Source: an uncultured Prevotellaceae bacterium
GTDB taxonomy: Bacteria; Bacteroidota; Bacteroidia; Bacteroidales; Bacteroidaceae
Reading direction: 5' to 3'
Length of the DNA stretch: 32,416 nucleotides
Assembly (NCBI GenBank): GCA_902792685.1
Contig: CADBAP010000028.1
Span: 1 to 32,416 of the forward strand
In this document: positions 7,511 to 14,752 of the stretch, piece after piece
Layout: the number at the start of each line of letters is the position of its first letter
Numbering within the stretch: position 1 is the first letter of the stretch
The notes under the pieces: model-generated
Told to the model about the DNA's origin: nothing
Databases searched by the model: none
What the model saw: only the letters and a program-made list of their open reading frames with translations
Program-made: the position numbers and the translations under genes

Positions 7511-7545
7511 AATTATGAATTATGCATTATGCATTAAGCATTATT
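7511..7545. repeat. Five 7-bp AATTATG/CATTATG repeats
   Basis: Units AATTATG, AATTATG, CATTATG, CATTAAG and CATTATT occupy the whole spacer between the DUF3822 ATG (7508-7510) and the stop codon of the upstream gene at 7546. Same family as arrays at 9584-9637, 13064-13091 and 31882-31915. Confidence 0.85.
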
Positions 7546-8031
7546 TTACTCCCAGTTTCCTGCATTGTGATTGTTTTGGGTGATATCACCGATACGCAAT
7601 CCTGGATATCGTCCTTCATTGTCGGCTGTTTCCATGAGGTTGGCGATGGTGTTCTCGTCCAATCCTTCGAGATACTGGTGGTATTGTGCACCACACTCCA
7701 TCAATGGCACTTGCCGACCTGATTTCATAATCTCTACGGTAGCCGTCAGCTCAAACCGTTCGTCGGCAGAGAAAGGAATACGCGTCAGCGAGTCTGCCAG
7801 GAACCCTTCTTTCACCAGCGTGTCAAACTGTCCGGCATAGGTGCCGTGCGCCTTCCGGTAACTTTCTTCTGCCTGTCTGATTTTCACTAGCCGTTCCTTG
7901 ACGGCCTGTTCGCGTACAGCCTTCTGCTCATCAAAGCGTATGGGCTGGTAGATGCTCAGAAAACAAACGACGAGCAAAGCCAGCATACAGGCTGCCAATA
8001 TACAGTTTATTTTGATTTTTTCTATTCTCAT
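7546..8031 (-). CDS. Small membrane-anchored protein, unknown function
   Basis: I do not recognise a named family. The 161-residue product has a short basic N-terminus, one membrane segment (about 9-27), then a charged helix probably forming a coiled coil (34-60). Next is IRQAEESYRKAHGTYAGQFDTL, which resembles the region after the first helix in pseudopilins, and a soluble C-terminal domain with a Cys at 113. A longer reading frame reaches 8121, but the extra residues are basic and unlike the rest. ATG 8029-8031 fits both the membrane segment at the N-terminus and a promoter -7 box at 8071-8078. It shares a divergent promoter region with the helicase and precedes DUF3822 and rsmD. Confidence 0.7.
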   Translation of the reverse strand: MRIEKIKINCILAACMLALLVVCFLSIYQPIRFDEQKAVREQAVKERLVKIRQAEESYRKAHGTYAGQFDTLVKEGFLADSLTRIPFSADERFELTATVEIMKSGRQVPLMECGAQYHQYLEGLDENTIANLMETADNEGRYPGLRIGDITQNNHNAGNWE

Positions 8032-8056
8032 TGTTTTCGCTTCGTCGAATTTTTCG

Positions 8057-8064
8057 TATCTTTG
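8057..8064 (+). promoter_or_regulatory. -7 box for the helicase gene
   Basis: TATCTTTG at 8057-8064 matches TAnnTTTG and is preceded by TTTTTCG. No clear TTTG -33 box is present at the usual distance. The leader to the ATG at 8100 would be about 30 nt. It lies back to back with the minus-strand box at 8071-8078. Confidence 0.65.
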
Positions 8065-8070
8065 TCCGTG

Positions 8071-8100
8071 CAAAAGTACAAAAGTTTTTCCAATTAGCAA
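8071..8100 (-). promoter_or_regulatory. Divergent promoter for the 8031 gene cluster
   Basis: Read on the minus strand, TTG (8098-8100) is followed after 19 bp by TACTTTTG (8078-8071), which fits the TAnnTTTG box. It would drive the unknown membrane protein, DUF3822 and rsmD, and supports the 8031 start. The two divergent promoters are close enough to compete. Confidence 0.6.
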
Positions 8101-9572
8101 TGCTCTGCGACGAATTAACATACCAAATACAGGAAGAAATGCCGTTTATGCCTACTGCACAGCAGGCTGAGGCGATGCGTGTGTTTGCTGAGTTCCTGAC
8201 AGACAGAGACCCGCATGCCGTGATGATTCTGCGTGGTTCTGCCGGTACGGGAAAGACCACGTTGGCCGGTGCTATCGTCAAGATGCTGGTACGCATGCAG
8301 CAAAAAGTGATGCTGTTGGCACCGACGGGCCGTGCGGCAAAGGTCTTTTCGTTGAACAGCAGTCATGCCGCCTTCACCATCCATCGGAAGATATACCGTC
8401 AGCAGTCGTTGCTGGGGAAGTTTTCGTTGAATGACAACATGCATCAGGATATGCTGTTCCTTGTTGATGAGAGCTCGATGATTGCCAATGAAGGCTCTCC
8501 CGATGCGGTGTTTGGATCGGGTTATCTGCTCGACGACCTCGTACAATATGTCTATGGAGGCCGTAACTGTCGGATGGTGTTGATTGGTGACCTGGCACAG
8601 TTGCCGCCAGTAGGCGAGGAGAGGAGTCCTGCATTGCAGACGGGGATGTTGTCGGCCTACGGACTGAAAGTCTATGAGTACACGTTGACAGAGGTATTGC
8701 GTCAGGCTCAGGATTCAGGTATCCTGTTTAATGCCAATCAGATCAGGATGATTGGCGACGGTCTCCTGCCGAAGATTCGTTTCAAGGGTTTTGCCGACAT
8801 CCACATCGTACGGGGAGATGAACTCATAGACACGTTGAGCAGTAGCTATTCTGAGGTGGGGATCGATGAGACGATGGTGGTTACCCGTTCCAACAAACGG
8901 GCGAATATCTACAATCAGGGCATCCGCAACATGGTATTGGGACGTGAGGAGGAACTCTCTTCGGGTGATATGCTGATGATTGTGAAGAACAACTATTATT
9001 GGGAACCAGAGTCCCCTAAGTTAGGGGACGACAGGGGTCTGAACAAGGAAGGTACGGCTGATTCTTCAGACCCCCAACCCCCTAACTTAGGGAGCTTTGC
9101 TTTCATTGCCAATGGCGACAGGGCGTTGGTTCGTCGGGTGCGCAACAGCCGCGATTTGTTTGGCTTTCATTTCGTCGATCTGTGGTTGCAGTTTCCTGAC
9201 TACGACGATATGGAGCTGACGGCAACAGTCATCATCGACAGTCTGCATACGGAAGCGCCAGCCCTGACCCGTGAACAGCATGAGCGTTTGTTCAATGCCG
9301 TCATGGAAGACTACGAATATATTCCACAGAAGGCTGAGCGCATCAAGAAACTGAAGAGCGATCCTTATTATAATGCCTTGCAAATCAAATATGCCTATGC
9401 CGTTACCTGTCATAAGGCGCAGGGCGGCCAGTGGGCGCATGTCTATATTGATCAGGGCTATATGACTGATGAGATGCTGACGCCTGATTACATCCATTGG
9501 CTCTATACCGCTTTCACGCGAGCCACAGAACAGCTCTATCTGGTGAATTGGCCGGAGAAACAGCAGATATAG
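8100..9572 (+). CDS. RecD/PIF1-like ATP-dependent DNA helicase
   Basis: A superfamily 1 helicase predicted to unwind DNA in repair or replication. The 490-residue product has Walker A GSAGTGKTT (46-54), the APTGRAAK motif (74-81), Walker B LVDESSM (121-127), GDLAQLPP (163-170) and, near the C-terminus, YAYAVTCHKAQGGQW followed by YTAFTRA, the motif V and VI region. The start at ATG 8100 is supported by a -7 box at 8057-8064; upstream in-frame residues lie in the promoter. Residues about 304-333 are an insertion between VKNNYYW and FIANGD, encoded by an inverted-repeat element at 9009-9095. An SprT-like gene begins 26 bp downstream. The exact subfamily (RecD2-like or Bacteroidota AAA helicase) cannot be settled by eye. 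Confidence 0.88.
   Translation: MLCDELTYQIQEEMPFMPTAQQAEAMRVFAEFLTDRDPHAVMILRGSAGTGKTTLAGAIVKMLVRMQQKVMLLAPTGRAAKVFSLNSSHAAFTIHRKIYRQQSLLGKFSLNDNMHQDMLFLVDESSMIANEGSPDAVFGSGYLLDDLVQYVYGGRNCRMVLIGDLAQLPPVGEERSPALQTGMLSAYGLKVYEYTLTEVLRQAQDSGILFNANQIRMIGDGLLPKIRFKGFADIHIVRGDELIDTLSSSYSEVGIDETMVVTRSNKRANIYNQGIRNMVLGREEELSSGDMLMIVKNNYYWEPESPKLGDDRGLNKEGTADSSDPQPPNLGSFAFIANGDRALVRRVRNSRDLFGFHFVDLWLQFPDYDDMELTATVIIDSLHTEAPALTREQHERLFNAVMEDYEYIPQKAERIKKLKSDPYYNALQIKYAYAVTCHKAQGGQWAHVYIDQGYMTDEMLTPDYIHWLYTAFTRATEQLYLVNWPEKQQI
9009..9095. repeat. GC-rich inverted-repeat element inside helicase gene
   Basis: Left arm (about 9009-9043) and right arm (about 9062-9095) are imperfect inverted copies, both carrying CCCTAAGTTAGGG or its complement and GGGGTCTGA/TCAGACCCC. 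The core CCCCTAAGTTAGGGG is itself nearly palindromic. The layout matches the dnaG element: two arms, about 90-100 bp, read through in frame as a Pro/Gly/Asp-rich loop. Confidence 0.8.
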
Positions 9573-9583
9573 AACGAAGTTCA

Positions 9584-9637
9584 ATTATGCATTACGTATG
9601 ATGAATTACGCATTACGCATTACGCATTACGAATTAG
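9584..9637. repeat. 7-bp ATTACGC repeats spanning the sprT start
   Basis: Units ATTATGC, ATTACGT, ATGATGA, three ATTACGC, ATTACGA and ATTAG run without a break. The SprT start codons (9598 and 9601) lie within the third unit, so the first 11-12 codons of the gene are repeat sequence. Confidence 0.85.
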
Positions 9638-10242
9638 AACAATGGTTCCAGCAGTTCAATCACGATTATTTTCATGACAAGCTGCCGATGCCGCGCCTGA
9701 AACGCTCGAAGTCAAAGACGCGTCTGGGTTCCTTTGCCTGTCGGCGCAAACTGACGTGGCGCGGTTATCAGCCTGTGGATTTCTCCATCCGCATTTCCAC
9801 CTATTATCAAATGACAGAGCGGCAGGTGCAGAATGTCCTGTTGCACGAGATGATACATTATTATATAGCGTACATGCGACTGCGTGACACATCGGCGCAC
9901 GGCACGGTTTTCCGTCAGCTGATGGATGAACTCAATCGGAAAGGATGGGAGATAACGGTCTCTACAAAGACAAAAGGGTGGGAGACAACGGTGCCGCAGG
10001 TAACAAAGAAACGCATCGTGCTTGCCATGAAGACCAGCGACGGCAAATATTTCCTGTCTGTTGTCAATCCAAAATACGTTCATCGTTTGGAACAACAAAT
10101 CAAGCGTGTCCCAGATATTGTGGAACACGCTTGGATGGAATCTTCTGACGACCGCTTCCGCAACTATCCGCAAGTTAGGAGTTTGCGCGGACGCCGTGTT
10201 TCGCGGTCGGAGTATGAAGCTATTGTATGCAAAGCTCAATGA
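9598..10242 (+). CDS. SprT-like zinc-binding domain protein
   Basis: Carries the SprT-like metalloprotease signature [12 protein letters not shown] (HExxH form) followed by [15 protein letters not shown], in the middle of a 214-residue protein. The N-terminal part ([15 protein letters not shown], then [13 protein letters not shown]) also fits the family. Bacterial SprT proteins are poorly characterised; the eukaryotic relative Spartan degrades DNA-protein crosslinks, so a repair role beside the helicase is an inference. The first residues ([13 protein letters not shown]) are encoded by a 7-bp repeat array, so the true start is uncertain. An 11-residue tandem duplication ([22 protein letters not shown]) follows the SprT motif. 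The 3' end overlaps the convergent alaS by 23 bp. Confidence 0.8.
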   Translation: MMNYALRITHYELEQWFQQFNHDYFHDKLPMPRLKRSKSKTRLGSFACRRKLTWRGYQPVDFSIRISTYYQMTERQVQNVLLHEMIHYYIAYMRLRDTSAHGTVFRQLMDELNRKGWEITVSTKTKGWETTVPQVTKKRIVLAMKTSDGKYFLSVVNPKYVHRLEQQIKRVPDIVEHAWMESSDDRFRNYPQVRSLRGRRVSRSEYEAIVCKAQ

Positions 10243-12806
10243 CTTTGTCAACGGCTGCCGACAAACCGTCAAGGTCTTTACCGCCGGCACTTGCATAGTG
10301 AGGCTGTCCGCCGCCGCCCCCCTGAATCAGTTTGGCTGCTTCACGTACAATCTTGCCGGCATTCAGCTCACGTTCCTTTACCATATCCTCGGTAATCATC
10401 ACGTTCAGCATCGGTTTGCCGCCACCTGTTGAGCCTACGACACAAATCATGTTTTCGGGCAGAACCTCGCGAACCTTGAAGACGATGTCTTTGGCTACGT
10501 TCGGCATCACAGGGAAGATACCCTTGAGCACCTTCACACCGTCGATTTCCTTTGCACGTTCTATCAGGAAGTTCTTTGCACGTTCGGTATTCTGAGCCTG
10601 AAGTTTCTCAAAGTCTTTCTTCATCGACTCATGCTCCTCGATGAATTTCTGGATGACACCCATCAAATCCTTGGAGTTGTTGAACAGGTTCTTCAGGTTG
10701 TTCAGGGTGTCTTCCATCATGTAAACGGTTTCCTCGCTGTTCTTGCCTGTCAAGGCTTCGATGCGGCGGATGCCGGCTGCAACGCTGGATTCGCTGACAA
10801 TCTTGAACAGACCGATGCGGCCGGTACTCTTTGCATGGATACCACCACAGAACTCGCATGAAGGACCGAAGCGTACGACACGTACGGTATCGCCGTATTT
10901 CTCTCCGAACAGGGCGATAGCACCCATCTTCTTGGCTTCTTCCATCGGTGTATTACGATGCTCGTCAAGCGGAATGTCCTCACGAATCATTTCGTTGACC
11001 ATCCGCTCAACCTCGCGCAGCTGTTCGTCGCTGACCTTCTCGAAGTGTGAGAAGTCGAAACGCAAGGCGTTGGCACTCACGTATGAACCCTTCTGCTCGA
11101 TGTGGTCGCCCAAAACTTGTTTCAGGGCATAGTCCAACAGGTGGGTTGCTGTATGGTTGGCTGCGCTGGCATTACGCTTATCGGTATCGACACACGCCAT
11201 GAAGTCTGCTGTCAGGTTCTTCGGCAGCTGCTTGACGATGTGTACGCTTTGAGTTTCGTCCTCGCTGACGAGCACACCCGTATCGCCAACCTGTCCACCC
11301 ATCTCACCGTAGAATGGGGTATAGTCGAGAACCAGTTCGTAATAGGTACTCTTCTTCTGTGTTACCTGACGGTAGCGGATGATATGACATTCGTATTCGG
11401 TATAGTCGTAGCCAACGAACTGCTGTTCGGTAGTGGCAACGTCATCGCCACATACATCTATCCAATCCCCATTCTCTACCTGTGCGGCATTGCGGGCACG
11501 CTCTTTCTGTTGCTGCATTTCTGCATTGAACTGCTCTTCGTCAACGGTATAGCCGTTCTCGCGGCAAATCAACTCTTCCGTAGGTGTCGAACAGTTTGAA
11601 GGCATCACTACCGTTCAATACAGTCTTGCCCTGAGCCTTCAACTCATCCATCGCGGTGCTGAGCAGGTTGATACCACGCTCCAAGGTGCGCAGGAAGGAG
11701 TCTTCCTCTTCCTTCATTACGCGTGCGATGAGTTCCTGCTGAGCCTTCAGTTCAGGGAAGGCGTCGCCCATCTCCTGTACGAGTACAGGCAAGAGCTTGA
11801 ACATAAAGGCTTCTTTCTGTCCTAAGAAAGTGTAGGCGTAGCGTACGGCACGGCGCAGGATGCGTCGGATGACATAACCTGCTTTCGCATTGCTTGGCAG
11901 CTGACCGTCAGCAATGGAGAATGCCACAGCACGCAGGTGGTCGGCACAGACACGCATGGCGACAGTAGCCGTTTCCTCCTCTTCATATTTCAGTCCCGTC
12001 AGTTTCTCAATCTCCTTGATGATCGGCTGGAACACATCGGTGTCGTAGTTGCTGTGTTTGCCTTGCAGGGCGCGCACCAGACGCTCGAAGCCCATACCTG
12101 TATCGATCACGTTCATGGCGAGCTTCTCCAATGAGCCGTCAGCCATACGCTGATACTGCATGAACACGAGGTTCCAGATTTCAATCACCTGAGGGTTGTC
12201 TTTGTTGACCAGCTCACGGCCAGGAACCTGTGCTTTCTCCTCAGCCGTACGGGAGTCGAGGTGAATCTCTGAGCAAGGACCACAAGGACCGGTATCGCCC
12301 ATCTCCCAGAAGTTGTCGTGCTTGTTGCCGTTGATGATATGGTCGGCTGGCACATGCTTTGCCCAGTAGCCTGCAGCTTCGTCGTCGCGCTCCAGTCCTT
12401 CTGCGGCATCGCCTTCAAACACGGTCACATACAAGTCTTTCGGATCGAGCTTCAGGACATCAACCAGATATTCCCAAGCCATATCGATGGCGCCTTCCTT
12501 GAAGTAGTCGCCAAACGACCAGTTGCCCAGCATCTCGAACATGGTGTGATGATAGGTATCATGGCCCACCTCTTCCAAGTCGTTGTGCTTACCGCTCACA
12601 CGCAGACATTTCTGTGTATCGGCACGGCGGCGCGGCTCCGGATCCTTCGTTCCGAGGATAATATCTTTCCACTGGTTCATACCAGCATTGGTAAACATCA
12701 GGGTAGGGTCGTCCTTGATAACCATCGGAGCCGATGGAACGATGACGTGTCCTTTCGACTCAAAGAACTTCTTGTACGATTCGCGTATTTCCTTAGCTGT
12801 CAACAT
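10220..12806 (-). pseudogene. alaS: Alanyl-tRNA synthetase gene with a frame-shifting deletion
   Basis: AlaRS charges tRNA-Ala and edits mischarged Ser/Gly. The N-terminal frame (12806 to about 11577) has the catalytic domain: [11 protein letters not shown] and [18 protein letters not shown]. The C-terminal frame (about 11582 to 10220) has the editing motifs [11 protein letters not shown] and [13 protein letters not shown] and the C-Ala domain with [14 protein letters not shown]. At about residue 410 the frame breaks: DTYG is followed by an off-frame tail, and the invariant GFPxDLT segment is missing before [10 protein letters not shown]. The gap is not filled in any frame, so bases are lost. 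A loss of 20 nt would restore 868 codons, close to the usual ~870. ACGGA at the junction suggests deletion between short direct repeats, or an assembly error. The gene is normally essential. Confidence 0.9.
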
Positions 12807-12848
12807 TTGATTATAACTTTTTATATGTTCTGGAGTTAAAGATGAAGT

Positions 12849-12956
12849 TAAAGTGGGAGTTATAAACCTTCGGTTTAGGGAGTTATAGGTCTTCGACCAA
12901 AGACGTCAGTTTCTCCATTTGCGGATACTATCGTCCTGCGCAAAGCGCGTAACTTC
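12849..12956. repeat. Hairpin cassettes with GAGTTAT/AAGTTA flanks
   Basis: Repeated GGGAGTTATA blocks alternate with short hairpins of different stem sequence. The stretch CCTGCGCAAAGCGCGTAACTTC (12935-12956) recurs, inverted and with one mismatch, at 25688-25709 upstream of the lytic transglycosylase gene. A third related cassette is at 21695-21726. Confidence 0.6.
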
Positions 12957-13043
12957 CACGAGCGTAGCGAGTTAACTTCCTTTTTTACTTCCATTTAAAC
13001 TTCCGAAAGTAGAGAATATTACATGTTTTCGTTAAAAACTTTG

Positions 13044-13051
13044 CAAAAATA
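13044..13051 (-). promoter_or_regulatory. Candidate -7 box for alaS
   Basis: TATTTTTG on the minus strand matches TAnnTTTG. No TTTG box is found at the usual distance upstream. The start would lie about 230 nt before the alaS ATG, so this is tentative. Confidence 0.35.
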
Positions 13052-13063
13052 CAAAATAAATAC

Positions 13064-13091
13064 GAATTATGAATTATGAATTATGAATTAT
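13064..13091. repeat. Four perfect GAATTAT repeats
   Basis: GAATTAT is repeated four times without error, ending 4 bp before the merR -7 box. It occupies the place where a -33 element would be expected. Confidence 0.85.
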
Positions 13092-13095
13092 TTCG

Positions 13096-13103
13096 TACCT
13101 TTG
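13096..13103 (+). promoter_or_regulatory. -7 box for merR
   Basis: TACCTTTG at 13096-13103 matches TAnnTTTG and is preceded by TTTCG, as in the helicase and surE promoters. The leader to the ATG at 13147 is about 35-40 nt. Confidence 0.65.
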
Positions 13104-13146
13104 CCACAATTCCACACATTTGTAAACTGAAAACACTTTAAATAAG

Positions 13147-13494
13147 ATGGCATTGAAATCTGAAAAATCGCATAAGTTGTACTATTCCATCAAGGAAGTA
13201 GCACAGATGATGAATGTGAGCGAGAGTCTGCTTCGCTATTGGGAAACAGAGTTTCCGCATCTCCGTCCGAAGACGACGGGCAACAAGGTGCGTCAATATA
13301 CCGAAAAGAATATTGAGCAGATTCGTGTCATCTATAATCTGGTGAAGGTACGTGGCTTCAAGATTGCAAATGCCCGTAAGATTATCAACGAAAACCGTCA
13401 GGGAGCAGACAAGACGGCAGAAGTGATGAATACCCTTACATCCGTTCGTGACCAGTTGAAGGAGTTGAAACTGCAACTCGACGGAATGGTTTAG
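13147..13494 (+). CDS. MerR-family transcriptional regulator
   Basis: A 115-residue DNA-binding protein. Residues about 11-80 form a MerR-type winged helix-turn-helix (LYYSIKEVAQMMNVSESLLRYWETEFPHLRP, then RQYTEKNIEQIRVI). The tail after residue 88 is a short helix that would give the dimer coiled coil. There is no effector domain and no Cys cluster, so it is not a metal sensor of the classic type; this minimal form is common in Bacteroidota and its targets are not established. It stands alone between divergent alaS and the convergent pectin locus. Its stop codon is immediately followed by five 22-bp palindromic repeats that could be its own binding sites, which is inference. Confidence 0.85.
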   Translation: MALKSEKSHKLYYSIKEVAQMMNVSESLLRYWETEFPHLRPKTTGNKVRQYTEKNIEQIRVIYNLVKVRGFKIANARKIINENRQGADKTAEVMNTLTSVRDQLKELKLQLDGMV

Positions 13495-13610
13495 TACCAG
13501 GCTTTGGTAACGTGATTACCAGGCTGTGGTAACATGATTACCAGGCTGTGGTAACATGATTACCAGACGCTGGTAACAAGAGTACCAGATAGCGGTACGA
13601 ATGCTGGTAC
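13495..13610. repeat. Five tandem 22-bp palindromic repeats after merR
   Basis: Units start at 13495, 13517, 13539, 13561 and 13583, each exactly 22 bp, beginning TACCAG. Units 2 and 3 are identical. Each carries a dyad TACCA-n5-TGGTA; unit 4 is the most symmetric (TACCAG-ACG-CTGGTA, 13561-13575) and unit 5 has one mismatch. A half-unit (TGGTAC) follows. There are no unique spacers, so it is not a CRISPR. Confidence 0.95.
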
Positions 13611-13622
13611 ATATTCAAACAA

Positions 13623-13663
13623 AATAGCGGGAAGTCGAAAGACTTCCCGCTATTGGTTTTATT
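13623..13663. terminator. Strong bidirectional terminator
   Basis: A perfect 14-bp stem, AATAGCGGGAAGTC (13623-13636) with GACTTCCCGCTATT (13641-13654), closes a GAAA loop. It is followed by GGTTTTATTT on the plus strand, and by TTTGTTTG after the stem on the minus strand. It sits between convergent merR and the last gene of the pectin locus. Confidence 0.9.
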
Positions 13664-13681
13664 TACTCTGTCCCTTCTTAG

Positions 13682-13718
13682 AGCCTCCCCCTCAGGGGGG
13701 GGAGGTTGGAGGGGGCTT
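13682..13718. repeat. Single-arm GC-rich palindromic element
   Basis: Reads AGCCTCCCCCTCAGGGG and on to GGTTGGAGGGGGCTT, the inverted counterpart of the 37-bp element at 29066-29102. It lies 11 bp downstream of the stop codon of the minus-strand gene at 13730. Confidence 0.75.
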
Positions 13719-13729
13719 GAGTTTCTTTC

Positions 13730-14680
13730 TTATTTCAGCTGTGCACCAGCAGCAGTGAACTTCTTACCAGCCTTCTCGATAACGATCTGACCGTTCTCAA
13801 CATACTTCTTAACTGCAGGAGCAGCTGTAGCAGTAGCCTCAACACCGTTGATGCCAGCAGATACCTCATTAACCTTTACATCCAGTTTTGTCTCAGAGAA
13901 TACGAAACCGTCGATGGTTACCTTAGAACCCTGAGCATGGAGGAGGTATGTACCAGCTTCAGCATAAACAGGGAAAGTAATCACACCAAGACCGTTGATC
14001 TTCTGGTCTGCATAATCTGCACCCCAAACAATCTTCTCCGGCCAGCGAAGACCACTACCGTCACAGTACTTCTGCTCTGCATCCAGTTCAACGGTAAAGT
14101 AACCCATATCATCAGCAGGAAGTGAGTAGTTGATGTCCATATCACCATTGGCAGCAGCCTTCAGCAGGTGCTGTGTGTAGTCGTAAGCTACTACGTTAGG
14201 ATCTGAAATGGCAGTTCCTTCCCAAACATAGTACTGCTTGTTGGAAGAAAGCTTGCAGATAGCATAGATGAAACCATCCTTAGTTACATCAAACTGTACT
14301 ACAGCGCCAGATGATGGACATGATTTAGGATTTACCGTAGGAACTGGAGAAGGGTTCATCTGTCCCTGAATACCACTAACAGCCTGATACTCAGTTGTAC
14401 CGATGGTAACACTCTTAGCATTGTCAGTCTCACCAGCCAAAGCTGTTGCCTTGTAACCGATGTTGGCATAAGGAGAAACCATCTTAACGCTTGCAGACTG
14501 GCACAATACTGCACCAGCATCAAGGTTGTAACCCTTCACGTCATTACCTTTAGAGTCCTGACCTACAACAGTCATTTCCATACCATCAAACAGTGTAGTT
14601 GCATCAACAAATGCACTTTCCTGTGCGAAAGCTCCCATTGACATTGTCAAGGCAGCTGCGATAAGTAAACTTTTTTTCAT
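13730..14680 (-). CDS. Secreted protein of unknown function, pectin locus
   Basis: A 316-residue protein with a clear signal peptide (MKKSLLIAAALTMSMGAFAQ, cleavage after residue 19 or 20). I know no named function for it. A segment around 125-155 (VVQFDVTKDGFIYAICKLSSNKQYYVWEG) and a later stretch (EAGTYLLHAQGSKVTIDGFVFSE) look like beta-strand-rich carbohydrate-binding-like modules seen beside Bacteroidota polysaccharide loci. The end (KKYVENGQIVIEKAGKKFTAAGAQLK) is the tail type common in Prevotella secreted proteins. It is the last gene after SusC, SusD and a lipoprotein in the same direction, so a surface glycan-binding role is inferred. A stable hairpin separates it from the lipoprotein gene. 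Confidence 0.6.
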   Translation of the reverse strand: MKKSLLIAAALTMSMGAFAQESAFVDATTLFDGMEMTVVGQDSKGNDVKGYNLDAGAVLCQSASVKMVSPYANIGYKATALAGETDNAKSVTIGTTEYQAVSGIQGQMNPSPVPTVNPKSCPSSGAVVQFDVTKDGFIYAICKLSSNKQYYVWEGTAISDPNVVAYDYTQHLLKAAANGDMDINYSLPADDMGYFTVELDAEQKYCDGSGLRWPEKIVWGADYADQKINGLGVITFPVYAEAGTYLLHAQGSKVTIDGFVFSETKLDVKVNEVSAGINGVEATATAAPAVKKYVENGQIVIEKAGKKFTAAGAQLK

Positions 14681-14752
14681 AATTGTAATTATTAAAAAGA
14701 TTTATAAATAAATGAATAAGGTGTGCTAATGCACGTTTGTTTCTTTTTTATA

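Larger units (their letters stand above)
12807..13146. other. alaS-merR divergent spacer with hairpin cassettes
   Basis: No gene is visible. From left to right it holds GGAGTTATA modules with short hairpins (AAACC-TTC-GGTTT at 12864-12876, GGTC-TTC-GACC near 12889, GCGC-AAA-GCGC at 12938-12948), then TTAACTTCC-type stretches. After these come a candidate minus-strand -7 box for alaS, a 7-bp array at 13064-13091 and the merR -7 box. If the alaS promoter is right, its leader is about 230 nt and contains all the hairpins. Confidence 0.55.

Noticed and set aside
8031-8099. N-terminal extension of the helicase from a TTG at 8031
   Set aside because: The stretch carries divergent promoter boxes and encodes residues unlike the helicase family; ATG 8100 is better.
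8032-8121. Upstream extension of the small membrane protein to 8121
   Set aside because: It would place the promoter inside the gene and a basic 30-residue tail before the membrane segment.
11570-11590. Programmed ribosomal frameshift in alaS
   Set aside because: No slippery heptamer is seen, and the invariant GFPxDLT residues are absent from all frames, so bases are missing rather than bypassed.
13495-13610. CRISPR array after merR
   Set aside because: The 22-bp units are contiguous with no unique spacers, and no cas gene is present.
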